Shown here in pieces: positions 34,207-47,387 of a stretch of 64,000 nt of DNA. The DNA lies in assembly GCA_030278955.1 (NCBI GenBank), contig JAOANR010000002.1, positions 15,460,238 through 15,524,237 of the forward strand. The letters run 5' to 3'. Numbering within the stretch: position 1 is the first letter of the stretch; every line of letters begins with the position of its first letter. A program made the position numbers and the translations under genes. The DNA comes from Hygrophila difformis (Eukaryota > Streptophyta > Magnoliopsida > Lamiales > Acanthaceae). The notes beneath the pieces are model-generated. The model did no database searches, was not told where the DNA came from, and saw nothing but the letters and a program-made list of their open reading frames with translations.

Positions 34207-37200
34207 ATGTTGGATGATTACAAGGTTGTTAAGAAGCCTTGTCACCAAACAGGAAGAAACAAATGGACAAGGAGGCCACCTCCTCTCATCCCTCTCAGAT
34301 GTGATTACTGCAAACTCAAAGGTCACAAAACCAAGAATTGTGGTATTATAGTCAAGGATCTACATGAAGGGAGACCCATTGTCTGGCCAAATGACAAAAT
34401 GAAGATGAAGCTGATCTCCATCAAGCGTGAATGGGTTCCCAAAGTCCAAAATAGATGTCATGTTGCCTTTCTGTCCCACAAAAAGAAAAGTAAAGACACA
34501 ATATGGTACTTCGATAGTGGGTGCTTAAAACACATGACTGGAGAAAAGAAGCTTCTCAAACACTACAAAGAAATTGTTGGTGGATTTGTAATATTTGGAG
34601 ATGGAAAAAGGCCTGCATTGGTAGGTCAAGGGATCATTGTAAACAGTGGCTCACGAGAACTAACTCCAGTGTTCTTTGTTGATGGACTTCAAGCCAACTT
34701 GATCAGCATCAGTCAACTGTGTGATGAAGATCTCATGGTTCAATTCACTAGGAAAGTTTGCAAAGTCTTCAACACAAATAAAGAATGTGTTATGAGAGGT
34801 TTGCGTTCTAAAAACAACTGTTATCAACTTGTACAATCTTGCAATTTTGTTTCAGCTGCAGGTGAATATCACATCATGTTATGGCATGAAAAGTTTGGGC
34901 ACCTAAACTTCAAGGATCTAATCAGACTATGACGAACAAAAGCTGTCAAAGGTTTTCCTCACTTCAAAAAATCCAACACTGATTTCTGTGAAGAATGTGC
35001 AAAGAACAAGCAACACCGGAGTTCACACAAACTGTCTGAACGCCCTGGATCAACAAAGTGTCTTGATCTATTGCATATGGATCTTATCGGTCCCACTGAT
35101 GTTGAAAGTTTGGAAGGTAAAAAGTACATTTTTGTTTGACGATTTTTCTAGGTATACTTGGGTTGATTTTCTCAGGGAGAAAAGTGAGGCATTCAAAGCC
35201 TTTGAGAAGCTATGCAATCGAATCATGAATGAGAAAGACACCAAAGTAAAGAGAATTCGAAGTGATCATGGTCGTGAGTATGAAAATCAGTCCTTCGAAA
35301 AGTACTGCACAACTCATGGAATAAAGCATGGATTCTCTACACCTAAAACTCCTTAACAAAATGGGGTTGTGGAAAGGAGAAATCGGACTCTACAAGAAAT
35401 GTCAAGGGTGATGCTCAACGCAAAAAATGTTGCTGAATTCTTGTGGGTTGAAGCAATCAACACAACATGCTACACCATAAATCGTGTCTACTTGAGACCT
35501 AACTCTCTAATGACACCATATGAGATATGGAACGGTAAAAAGACCTCTATCACTTATTTCCATATCTTTGGTAGCAAATGTTTTGTCTTAAATTACAGGG
35601 AACACGTGGGAAAATTCCAAGAAAAGAGCAATGAAGGAATATTCGTGGGATACTCCAACACAAGCAGAGCCTATCGGATATACAATCCCACAACAAGAAA
35701 GGTGCTTGAATCCAAAAACGTCGTCATAGAAGATGTACCATGCAAGGAGATTCCAAAACACAAGGAGGATGAAGATCCATCTGCTTTCCCAAGAAGTCAA
35801 AGTGACAATCAGACCAGTGTTGAATAGGTTTCTGCCGAAAGGGACTCCACGGAAGTAGTCCAAACACCAAAACCGGACACCCTTCCAAATGATACAGAAA
35901 GATCTTAACTGACATATTCACAAACATCACGTTGCTGAAGATGTAATTGATGATGTCAACGAGAAGAGAAAAACAAGGGGCAAGAAGATTGATTTTAAGG
36001 AATTGGCTGGTTTACACTGCTTCACTTCCAAAATTGAGCCCTCCAAAGTGGAAGAATCTCTTCAAGATGAGCAATGGATAAATGCCATGCAGAATGAGCT
36101 ACTTCAGTTCTAAGGGAATGAAGTATGGATACTTGTAGAACGACCAGGAAACACAAATGTAATCGGTACCAAGTTGATCTTTCGCAAAAGTGATAAAAAA
36201 GGGAACATCACAAGAAACAAGGCTCGACTAGTTGCTCAAGTATACACTCAGGTCGAAGGAGTGGATTTCAGTGAGACATTCGCTCCCATGACTAGACTTG
36301 AAGCAGTTCGACTTTTTCTATCCATCGCATGTTCCTTAGGCTTCAAACTATATCAAATGGATGTCAAAAGCGCATTCCTCAATGGATGGCTCAAGGAGGA
36401 AGTATATGTGGAGCAGCCTAAAGGTTTCGAGGATCCTCATCATGTAAATTATGTCCACAAACTCAACAAGGCATTATACGGCCTAAAGCAAACACCTAGG
36501 GCTTGGTATGAAAGGCTATCGAAATATTTGCTTGAATACGGATTCGAAAGAGGAAGTCATGACAGGACTCTGTTTATAAAAAGGGAAAACAAAAGGATAC
36601 TGATTGCTCAAGTTTATGTGGACGACATAGTTTTTGGATCAACCCATCATGTGTTCAAGGATAAGTTCATCGAAATAATGGGTAAGGAATTCGAAATGAG
36701 TATGGTTGGGGAACTGACTTATTTTCGTGGTCTACAGGTTACACAAAAGACAGATGGCATATTCTTCAGTCAAACCAAGTACGCTCAGAACATTGTCAAA
36801 ATATTTGGAATGGAGTCCAGCAAACCAATCCGAACTCCTATAGGGACTAATGACAAATTGAGCAAAGATCCCGGTGGTCAAAGTGTAGATCAGAAGCTCT
36901 ATCGCAGCATCATTGGAAGCTTACTATATCTGGCAGAAAGTAGGCCTGATATTAGCTATGCAGTTGGTGTATGTGCACATTATCAAGCGGATCCCAAGGA
37001 GTCCCATTTGAAAGCAGCAAAGAGAGTGATCAAATATCTTTCAGGAACAAGTGATCTTGGTTTGTGGTACTCTAATGAATCTAATCTCTATTTGCTTGGC
37101 TATAGTGATGCAGAATGGGCAGGAGATGTAGATGATAGAAAAAGCATGACCGGAGGGTGCTTCTACATTGGAACCAATCTAGTCAGCTGGTATAGCAAGA

Positions 37201-37530
37201 AACAAAGCTCCATCTCACTCTCAACTGCAGAAGCAGAATACATTGCGGCAGGGAGTTGTTGTGCCCAATTACTATGGATGAAGCAAATGATGCTGGACTA
37301 TGGAATTGATCAAGAAATCCTAACCATACTATACGATAACATGAGTGCAATCAACATCTCGAAAAATCCAGTTTAACATGGAACAAGAAAGCACATTGAG
37401 CTTCGACATCACTTCATTAGAGAACTTGTTGAAGATGGAATTGTGTCCATACAACATGTCGGACTACTGAACAACCTGCGGATATTCTTACCAAGGCATT
37501 GGATCGTGAAAGATTTGAAAAATTAAGAAG
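34207..37530 (+). pseudogene. pol: Copia pol (protease, integrase, RT, RNase H), multiply broken
   Basis: A second CX2CX4HX4C knuckle (CDYCKLKGHKTKNC) lies at about 34291. The protease reads WYFDSGCLKHMTG (34503), then the pre-integrase block LWHEKFGHLNF. Integrase is at about 34940-35700 (CEECAKNKQH, DDFSRYTWVDF, RSDHGREYEN, NGVVERRNRT). RT is about 36060-36900 (VARLVAQ-like block, [21 protein letters not shown]), then RNase H ([18 protein letters not shown]). Stops at 34930, 35354, 35825, about 36112 and 37374, and a frameshift near 35135. The stops at 35354 and 37374 fall at conserved Gln positions. Confidence 0.88.
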
Positions 37531-37959
37531 GGGTCTCGGCTTGTGCACGATCGCCTAAGATATCACTAAATATGGAATAAGTTTTAATTTATGCAATTCT
37601 CATTTTTAAAATTATTTGTAAATATTTCACGTATTTTATTTCCTTATTTATCTTGATACACACTTAATTAATGAGATTTTCTTAATAGAAGTAATCAAAT
37701 CTTACAAATTCAAATTTCAAACTGATGATGTGACATCCGAAGTGACTAGCTTCCAAGAGCGGGAACGGTTATCTAAGGGAAGAAGTTCAGAATCGTGATC
37801 ATGGCAGTTTTGGAAACCGTGATTCTCTTTCCAAAATTCAAATTAAGGGAAGTTTCCTCTCATAACTGATCTCTCAAATCTGATATTATATTCTTCTTCA
37901 CTCCCTTTCTCCTAATTCACTCGACGTTCTCTTATAACCTCTCTAAGACACTTGCGCAC
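37531..37959 (+). other. Post-pol sequence of the copia element
   Basis: No ORF and no clear LTR start. It ends at ...TTGCGCAC where the Tekay-like LTR begins. Nothing else is seen. Confidence 0.45.
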
Positions 37960-40105
37960 TGTAACACCCCGGTTTTTGGTCACCCAGGTCGGGGTGTCAC
38001 CGCCACACCTCCCTAGCAAGACACGGTTTCTCCGATCTTGCTAAAGAGATGCAAGGCTATGGTTTTTCAGAATTTAAAATATTCAAACAGCCCATTGTAA
38101 TATAATTTAAAAATAATGTATCAAAGTTGCAGCGGAAAGTAATATTTACATATGTATTATGCAGCGGAATTTAAATATAGCCAACACGGCCAGAATACGG
38201 GTTAAACAGGCCCGTTCATGCAATTCTAGTCTAATGTAAAATTTAAAAATAAAGTATTTCCCCAAAATTCCCATGAATGCATATGATGATGCATATTCTT
38301 CAGCTCTGAAAGAAAAAAGGGAAAAACATGGTTTGGTCAGCAAAAACTTGCTGAGTAAATTAACACATACATAATTATGGGATTTCAAAGCCATTAATTA
38401 AATTTAAAGAAAACATGTGCATAGCACCCCATAATTTAATTTATGTATCTAATAATAATTTAATTGCATAATTTAAAAGACATGAATTTCATAAGATCAT
38501 AAATATAGCTTGCAAGTAATTAAATGAATTGACATAAATTTAAAAACACAATTTAACCGGAATTTAATTTAAACAAATGTCTCGCTTCGTTTCCTTCACA
38601 GATCACCATCACCAGGGCTCTTATGTCCGCCAGCCTTACGCTCGGGCTCTTATGTCCACGAGTATCATGGTCAATCTTTTAATAGGTTCATTACGTCCAC
38701 TGACCATACAATCAATATGTCGCTAGGGCTCTTATGTCCACTAGCCATACACTTGGGCTCTTATGTCCCAAGCCGTAGAAAAAATTGACAGTATCCAGCT
38801 TAGTCATAAACCCCAATGTTTTAATCCTCTCTTTGTTTAGAAAGACCAATTTCCCAAATTTAGTAAGTTTCTCAAAATATACTATTTCAGGACGCTATCC
38901 GCTCCGATATCATTTAAAATCCTTTTCAACAAGATTTTCAAGATTTGACTTGGTCAAAACCACAGTTTACTACAAAATTAATTAAAAATCGGTTTTAAAT
39001 CCAAAAATTCTGAAATTTGATCGGTGACTCGAAAACACAGAGATGAACAAGTTTCATGTTTTAAGTTTTTAGATATGAGATACGGAAGTAAGTCAAAAAT
39101 GTCAATTTCTAACAGGTCACAAATCTGTCCAAATCTTTACGACAGCAGTTCCTAAATTTCGAGATCTACCATAACAAACCAACTCCAAAATTGATGAAAT
39201 TTTACAGGGGAATTCTTAAGACATATATCTACAAGTTTCCTGTTCAACAAAAGATCTAATTCATCCTATATCTATGGTCAAAAACGCCAAGATTTCAAGA
39301 TCTAAATTTAGAACAGTTCGGTTTGGAGTCGAATTCCGATATCAAATCTCAACGAAAAATTCCAAATATTTACGGAGGTATTCATAACGTATAGATCTAC
39401 AACTCTTATGTTTAGCACCAATCCTAAATCGGTCTAGATCTAAGGTAAAAATCAACCTCAAGTTTGGATAAAGAATCTATCACCGTTTCAAGATCTAAAT
39501 CGATGGCAGGTCTGTTCATGGTCGTTTTTGGATATCAAAACACGATGAAAAATTATGAAATTTTTACAGGAGATAGATCTATGTCTTAGCAACGTTTTTT
39601 GTGTTTTAGGTTTTCTCGTTTGAATAGTTTTAAGGGTTTGGAAAAATCATGCAAAAACGCTGCGCCGTTGAAGATTTCGTGTCGACAGATTTTAAGTTCT
39701 GGATTAAGTCTTTAGATTAGATGTATTTTAATTCGCCCAAAACCATAGTAAGGTTAACTTACAGATTTATGGATGTTCCGGCTCATCGATTCGAAGGCGT
39801 GGCTTCCAGTCCACCGTTTATCTCCCGAGATCCTTCGTTCTCCATTCCACAGTCCTCCTATGCCCGGGAACTCTTGAACTCGCCTGGAAAACGTCCTCCT
39901 TCTCAACTTCTTGCCTCCAAAGATCTAGATCTGGGGTTTTCTTTGAATTTTGAAGGTGGAGGAAGATGTATTTTTTTCTTCTCCGTTTTCTTTTTTTTCT
40001 TTTGTACGTAGAATTCTTTTTTTTTTTGCAACAAGATATGAAGATGATGGGAATGTGGTTTAAAAAAAGAACGTTTTGGTCGGCTGAATTTGGGAGTTAA
40101 ATCAT
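37960..40105 (-). repeat. Tekay-like LTR, minus orientation, interrupted by an Athila LTR
   Basis: In plus coordinates it starts TGTAACACCCCGG, the inverted form of the LTR end at 9042. The next 300 bp match the reverse complement of 8690-9042. 38950-39700 resembles 14900-16000. It stops at 40105, where the Athila LTR begins; its remaining 5' part should lie beyond the window. Repeated GGGCTCTTATGTCC units occur at about 38615-38770. Confidence 0.8.
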
Positions 40106-42231
40106 TGAAACTTTTGACATAATTTCCCACACGAATATTTTCTAAAAATAGAAATAAGAAATAATCCCGGTTTTGATTTTATTTAATGAAAATCGATTTA
40201 TGAAGGAGGAGTTGGGATTAGGGATATATTTATAGGTTGTCACGTTTTTTATTTACTCGTATTAAGAAACTGTGCCCCCGAAAGTGCACGGAGTCAAAAA
40301 TTGCAGTATTTTTAGTAAGTACCGGATCGTTCACTGGAGGATGTGCGGTAGAAGCAGGGCCCACGCCGTTTTATAAGATTTTCCACTCGGTTACTCGATT
40401 CAAGTTTGTATTTCAACTATCAACTATTTGACATAATTTAAACTAAACTATGAAAGCAATTAAAATAAAGCAGATAAAATTATTCTAGAAAGCGAATTAA
40501 ATTTAATCTAAGAAAGCAATAAAATTATTCTAAGAAAGCGGTTAAATTAATATAAGAAAGCAGATTTAAAATGAGACAGAAGGGACAGGAAGAAAATAAT
40601 AAAAATTGGACAAGATTCAGATGAAACACAATTAACTTCCATTTTGTTACACAGATCTTTGTTTGGGATAATCCTTTCAGATAGCTAACTCTCATGCTTC
40701 CCGTACTATGTTCCATTTAACAGATAGGTACTTACAGTACGGATTTACATGCCTTAAGACAACAAAATCTAAGATACCACAGATATAAAACTGCCCCTGC
40801 GCAGAGGTATGTTATTTATCTGTGGTGGACAAGCAACATCTGACAGATCATTAGTTGAAGTGTCAAGTACTGCTATCATTCCCCCATGTCACACCCAAAT
40901 ATTCTAATCAAGCCTGAACTATCCCATAACTCTCAAACCTAGAAACAGTTCCGCTACTTTCAATACATCCGAGTGACCTCTAAAGAAAGCATTTAAAAGA
41001 AAGCGGTAAAGAAAGCATTTAAAATCCTATCACTCGGAGGTTTCAAAAGAGTTACCCTGGTAGTATAAGAAGAGCCCCCAGTCAGGATGACAGGATGTGG
41101 ATCAAGAATTCCCGGATCTCGGTGAACCGCTCGCAGTGTTCACTTTCTTCCGGGTGGTTATGAGATACAAACTAATGAAACGAACTAATAAATTAGTTCG
41201 TTCCGGATGCACTCACTCAGGACTCAAAAATAGGCTTTGGCAGAAGAGGATGGCAGTTGAAAGGAACTCAACCCTATCTTAGAAAATAACCAAGGTCTGA
41301 GTGCTGTTCCTCTAGAATTATCTAACACACTGTATTTGAATCCAAGTGGATCCCATCTCGGTGTGATAGTTAAGACTAAATTCCCAATACACAGCAATTT
41401 TGGAAAATAATAGATTTTGAAAATCATTCCCTAAACAGGTACTAGACTCTCAATAAGAACACAGACCCTTTCAGTCTAGATGAGACCTAATCGCTGACTC
41501 TGCTTCTAATTTCCCAAAATTAACCCCCGGTAGAATATGAATTAGACATAACTGAGGAATTTATCCCTTACTTAGATCTGGATTTTATAAATGAATTTTT
41601 ATTGGAAATTTATTGTGAGGCATCTGATTTAAATCAAGACTTCTATGCCCAAGGGAAGGATCCCAAAATAATATTGACCACAATATCTACATAATAATAT
41701 CATGTATAAATTTATATGGAAGTGTAAAATTAAGCTCACCCAAAATATAAAGTGGGTTTAGACAGACTGTGAGACACAGAGATGAAATAGCCGGAGATGA
41801 GAATTTATTTGGCTAAAAAGATGACAAAAATAATCAGGATAATCCGGACTGCAAACATCTGCTATCCAGGTCCTGACTATTCCAGGTGGGATGATTTCTA
41901 GATAGTGGAATGCCCTAAATGACAGTTGCCGCCGTCATCTTAGACTCCACTATCTGTGAATTTGGATAAAAACCCACATGTTCTATCACTGCAATAATTA
42001 TTAGACATCATTGGCATATGTCATCGAACATTACTACAACTCTAGATTCAGGTTTGAAATTAAGATAAAGAAAATAAAACTGTATCCGGGTAGGAGTCAG
42101 CTGAGCAGCTATTATAATCCCGGATGGACGAACCGCCAAGGCTTCCACCGACCACTGCCCGGACCATGCAAAATAGCAACTAGTAATTAATATTCAGACT
42201 ACGAGCTAGTTTATCCGTATGGGAATACCCG
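40106..42231 (-). repeat. Athila LTR, 3' portion, minus orientation, split by the plus-strand Athila element
   Basis: In plus coordinates it starts TGAAACTTTTGAC, the inverted LTR end. It has no primer-site complement to its left, so this is an outer (3') LTR edge or a solo LTR; the possible target site is ATCAT (40101-40105). It aligns in reverse complement with about 44760-47241. At 42231 (...GGGAATACCCG) it is cut by the next element, so 40106-42231 and 44760-47241 form a large inverted repeat. Confidence 0.85.
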
Positions 42232-42565
42232 TGATAATGGCCAAAATTGTCCATTATTTCCAATCCATTTCCGTGTCTGAGACGGACATTTTGATCGTAA
42301 TCCCATCTTATTTTAATGAGAAAGCAGTTGAATTCGACAGATTGATGCAAGTTTGTAAGAATAATAAGCTGGTAATGAAAGACACAAAAATATGCAATTT
42401 TAATTGCATTTGTGTTAGAAAAATCCAAAAACATGAAAAAAAGGAAAAAGAAAAGAAAAAGGAATGAAAAGATGGGCAAAAGAATAAAATAGCCCACAAA
42501 AATAAAAAAGATGGGAAAAAGAATGAAAATCCCACAAATTGAAATTTTGGTTAAGTGTTGAAGAT

Positions 42566-42965
42566 CAATTCGGTCTATACGCAATTCGGCCTAAACCGAA
42601 TTGCTCATTAGACCGAATTACTGAAGAGAAGTGTTGAAGAAGGAAAGAACAACCAATTCAGTCTGTGGCAATTCGGTCTAAACCGAATTGACCCCTAGAC
42701 CGAATTGCACTCTGGAAAGAAGAAGGCCCTGAGCAGAACAGAAAAGAAGGAGTTCGATCTATGCAATTCGGTCTAGGCCGAATTGATTGCATAGATCGAA
42801 TTGCCTCAAAGCAAGGAAGCCAAGCAGGAGCCATCATCAGTTCGACAAAGGCCAATTCGGTCTACCCATAGACCGAATCACCACATTTCATGCTCAAGAT
42901 CAAGGAGAAAGACCTCATGTCACCAATTCGGTGTAAACCGAACTACTTGAGGAGACCGAACCACA
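42566..42965. repeat. Palindrome array (GTCTAGAC-core type), promoter-proximal
   Basis: Central palindromes at 42582-42603, 42669-42690 and 42764-42785, close to AATTCGGTCTAGACCGAATT plus one base each side. Each is flanked by CAATTCGGTCTAT-like and AGACCGAATTG-like half-sites. Two weaker units follow near 42850 and 42925. The array ends about 90 bp before the TATA box at 43047. Confidence 0.88.
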
Positions 42966-43046
42966 TTCGAAATTGCAGCTTTGAGCACGTGAGAAATGCA
43001 TGGCACTGTGGATGGGCCCTGATGGGCCTAGGGTTTCGAGAAGAAG

Positions 43047-43054
43047 TATAAAAG
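43047..43054 (+). promoter_or_regulatory. LTR TATA box
   Basis: TATAAAAG, identical in the 3' LTR (62799-62806) and in the minus-strand LTR (7361-7354). Transcription would start about 30 bp downstream. Confidence 0.72.
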
Positions 43055-43939
43055 CTGACCTTCCTCAACATAAGAAATATTCTAACTCACACTTGGACAT
43101 TTTGCTGGGAGACAAAAAGAAGGAACAGAAGGTGTTCTCCACCCCTTAAGGGTTAGGTAGGTAGTTTAGTTTAGTTAGTTTATTTTCAAGTTTGTAGTGT
43201 AGTTTTATTGCTTTGAGCTTAGTTTATTTTCATAGAAGCTTGTCACTACCTTTAGTGTAGCCATTTCCATAAACTTTAAATGCTTTGTAGTTATAATGAA
43301 CCCTACCTTCAAGCTAATGATGGTTTTAGGGTTCTTTGTTGCTTTCAAGTGTCAATACAAGAAAGAATCCAGAGATGGGTTTTTATTTCAAGTATTTGGC
43401 ACTTATTTAATGCTTTCCTTAGCAATAAATGTTAGAATGTTTGTTTGTTTCAACTAGGTTATATTTATTATGTCCGAGTTGACTTACATTCTCAATAAAT
43501 GCATGTTTAGTGGGTTTTTGGCTTGTTCTTACACCTTAGTGATTCAAATGAGTGTTCTTAGGTTTTAGATGATTTTAGGATTGTTAGAATTTATCCCTAT
43601 GTTTATTTGGTTGCTGTTTTATTCTCTTTATGTTAGTTTATTGTTGCCTTAGATAATGTAGGTGTTCTTATTTTTATGCATGTGTTCTTATTATTTATTA
43701 GATGTTTAAGTTTTTGATCTTTGATTGCTTGTTTGTAGTATTAAGGTTTGTTTCATGCCAATACCTGCTAGCCACGTAACCTACTATGCCTATTTTCCTT
43801 AAAACACTTATTAGTGTGGCTGTGAAGTGACATTGATGTGAAATGAAGGATTTGGTAAATCTTATCCATCATGAACCACACAATGTAAACCGAACCTACA
43901 CTTATGAGTTCAAAATATCTTTTATGAGAAAAAAGACAT

Positions 43940-44410
43940 GCAATTCGATTTGAGGCAATTCGGTCTAAACCGAATTGCCCATGAGAGTGGAATTGCATGG
44001 CAAAAATATTTGTTGAATGCCTTATCTAAAAATTTATATGCAATTCGATCTAGGTAACTCGGTCTAAACCGAATTGCCCATGAGACCGAATTGCATAGCA
44101 AAAATTATTCTCATATGGTGCACAAGCAATTCGGTCTATGCGAATTCGGTTTAGACCAAATTCCTCCCATAGATCGAATTGACCTTGTACACCATATTGT
44201 ATGCATTCCATCCCTTCATGCCTTAGTTTATTTTCTTTGTCTTACTAATTCGAATTGTCCAATTCGGTCTAGACCGAATTCAATTGGCAATTCGAATTAC
44301 CCTCATTTTGGGGTAAATGCCTTAGCCAAATTTGAGTAAAGTAATGACTTCATCAATTCGAATTGTCCAATTCGGTTTAGACCGAATTGCTCTGACAATT
44401 CGAATTAGAT
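43940..44410. repeat. Palindrome array, downstream LTR array with mixed core types
   Basis: Palindromes at 43956-43977, 44055-44076, 44260-44281 and 44368-44389 with half-sites. At 44245-44410 the flanking half-sites are AATTCGAATT, the type of the minus-strand family, while the central palindromes are the GTCTAGAC type. This stretch is an intermediate between the two families. Confidence 0.85.
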
Positions 44411-47241
44411 GATGCTTCATGCCTTTACAAGGATTAATTGGGCATGGTGTTACTTCATACCTCATGCATCCTCAATTCGGCCTAATTTGCATTTTGCCCA
44501 ATAGATCGAATTGCTTTCTTCCTTCTACTTTCAAAACTCCAAAAACATTTTATTTCTTGAGTTGTGTAAGTTACATGGGTATATTAGGCCTAGGCCTATT
44601 ACACCTAATTTTATCCATTACACATCTCAACTCATTAGTGTCTATTTATTGTGTGATTAACACTCACACAATACCAAAAAACATTTTCTTAATCTTGTTT
44701 ATTTTCCCTTTCATTGTGTGTATGAACAACTAGTAAGAAATATATCAGACTAATGTTGGCGGGTATTCCCACACGGATAACTAGCTCGTATTCTGAGTAT
44801 TAATTACTAGTTGTTATTTTGCATGGTTCGGATAGTGGTCGGTGGAAGCCTTGGCGGTTCGTCCATTCGGGATTATGACAGCTGCTCAACTGACTCCTAT
44901 CCGGATACAGATTTCTTTTCTTTACCTTAATTTCAAACCTGAATCTAGAGTTGTAGTGATGATAGATAATATATGCCAATGTTATCTAATAATTATTACA
45001 GTAATAGAACATGTGGGTTTTCATCCAGATTCACAGACAGTGAAGTCTAAGATGACGGCGGCAACTGTCATTTAAGGCATTCTACTGTCTAAAAATCATT
45101 CCATCTGGAATACTTGGGACCCGGATAGCAGATGTTTGCCGTCCGGATAACCCCAATTATTTCTGGCAATCTGTTTAGCCATTTTCTTCGTATCTCTGGC
45201 TAATTCATCTTTGTGTATCAGATTCTGTCTAACCCCGCCATATATTCTGGGGTAATTTATTTTACTTCTCATATACATGTATGCATGATATTATTATGTA
45301 GATATTGTGGTCTATAATATTTTGGAGATCCTTCTCCTTGGACATAGAAGTCTTGATTTAAATCAGATGCTGCATAATAAATTTCCACAAAAATCACTTT
45401 ATAAAATCCGGATCTGAGTAAGGGATAAATTCGACAGTTATGACTAACTCATATTCTACTGGGGGTTGATTTTGAGAACTTAGAAGCAGAGTCAGCGATT
45501 AGGTCTCCTCTAGACTGAAAGGATCTGTGTTTTAGTTGAGAGTTTAGTACCTGTTTAGGGAATGATTTTCAAATATCTATTTGTTTCTCAAAATTACCGT
45601 GTGTTGGAAATCTTTTATTAAGTGTTGCATCGAATCAGTGTCCACTTGGATTCGGATAAGATGTGATAATTAATATTTGAGGAACACATATAGGCCTTGG
45701 TTAATTTCTAAGGTAGGGTTGAGTATTCTTTCAACTGCTATCTTCTCCCACCAAAGCCTAAAATTGAGTCTTGAGTGAGTACTTTCGGAATAGATCTTCA
45801 TAGGTCTGTTCCACTCATGTCTGTATCTCATAACTAACCGGATGTTATAAGCCCTGTGGCTTACCGATGTTTGGGAAGTTCTAAATCTGCATCTGGTCAC
45901 CAAGACCAGGGGCTCTTTTATACTAACGGAATGTGATGATCTTTTAAGACTTCCGAGTGATAGGTTTTAAATGCTTTCTTTACTACTTTCTTTATCGCTT
46001 TCTTTAAAATGCTTTCATAGAGGTCACTCGGAAGAATTAGAGGTTGGCCGCCGGTTGTAAGGTTTAAGAGTTGTGGATTAGTTCGGGATTAGATTTAGAC
46101 TTTGGGTGTGACAAGGGGGATGATAGGAGTACTTGGCATATCAACTAATGATATGTTAGGTGTTGCTTATCCACCATGGAGGAATAACATACCTCGGCAG
46201 GGGCAGTTATTAATCTGTGGTATCTTAGAGGTTGAGGTCTTAAGGCATGTAAATCCTTGCTGTAAGTACCTGTCTTTAAAGGGAACATGGTATAGGGAGC
46301 ATGAGAGTTAGCTAACTGGAAGGATTATCCCAAGCGAAGATCTGTGTACAAAAATGGATGTTTAATTGTGTTTCATCTGAATCTTGTCCAATCTTTATTA
46401 TTTTCTCCCTGTACCTTCTGTCATATTTTAAATCCGCTTTCGTAGAATAATTTTACTTGCTTTCTTAGCATAATTCTTATTGCTTTCTTAGAATAGAATT
46501 TAATCGCTTTTTAGACTAAATTTATCATGCTTTGTAGAATAATATTTTACTGCTTTCATAATCTAGTTTAAATTATTGTCAAGTAGTTGTTAAGAACCAA
46601 TGCAAAACTTGAATCGAGTAACCGAGTGGAAAATCTTAGTAAACGACGTGGGCCCTACTTCTATCGCACATCCTCCAGTGAACGATCCGGTCTTACTATA
46701 AATTACTGCAATTTTTGACACCGTGCGCTTTCGGGGGCACAGTTTCTTAACATGAGTAATAAAAACGTGACAACCTATAATATATCCCTAATCCCAAATC
46801 CATCTTCATAAATTGGTTTCATTAAATAAAATTGAAAACCAGGATTATTATGTTTCAGAAAATACTCATGTAGTGGGAACTTGTCAAAAGTTTCTTGGCA
46901 AGGATCTTCAAGGCAGGATTATTTATGAGAAGTTTCATGGTGCCGTTGACGGGGACCTTCAGTTTGGCAGACAGATGTAATAAATGATACTATATTAAGT
47001 ATTGAGCATTGATGTCTGTCAAGATTGAACTGTCTATCCCGGCTGCACCATGAAAATTGTCAAAAGTTTCATGCCGGGGAGGTCCACAGCGCCGTTCGAA
47101 ATCAAAGTCTCCCTCATGAGTAATAAAAAGTGAAATATATCCTTAAACCCCTTTCCCACGAATCATAACTCTTTTCTTTTAATAAATTTAACTTGGGATA
47201 TTTTAGAAAAACTCGTGTTGACGAAATTGTCAAAAGTTTCA

Positions 47242-47258
47242 TGGCGCCGTTGCCGGGG
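47242..47258 (+). other. Primer-binding site for tRNA-Asp
   Basis: TGGCGCCGTTGCCGGGG, an exact complement of plant tRNA-Asp 3' end, directly after the LTR. Confidence 0.95.
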
Positions 47259-47387
47259 AGGATGCAGCGCCGTTTATTAAGAGAACTACACTCCTGATTT
47301 ACTCATTGATAGTTTTTGTATATATTCTTGAACCATTACTAGCCTGGGGGTTGTGCAGGTGCTGTCAAATCTTGATACAAACTGCTT

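Larger units (their letters stand above)
31591..37959 (+). mobile_element. Copia-type retrotransposon, decayed, 3' end displaced by nested insertions
   Basis: 5' LTR about 31591-32508, initiator-Met primer site, gag, protease, integrase, RT and RNase H in copia order. No 3' LTR is found before the Tekay-like LTR begins at 37960, so the rest should lie beyond the nested elements, right of the window. Related to, but distinct from, the derivative at 26369-29882. Confidence 0.88.
42232..47241 (+). repeat. 5' LTR of the plus-strand Athila element (5010 bp)
   Basis: Starts TGATAATGGCC and ends AAAGTTTCA next to the primer site. 42232-44000 matches 61984-63750 base for base apart from scattered differences. 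Three echoes of the LTR/primer-site junction lie near its 3' end: 46883-46899, 46930-46954 (TGGTGCCGTTGACGGGG) and 47058-47080. No long ORF is present. Confidence 0.92.

Noticed and set aside
42180..42584. 134-codon Phe-rich ORF on the minus strand, repeated at 61968-62336
   Set aside because: It is the reverse complement of an A-rich tract in the LTR and spans the LTR boundary; not a membrane protein gene.
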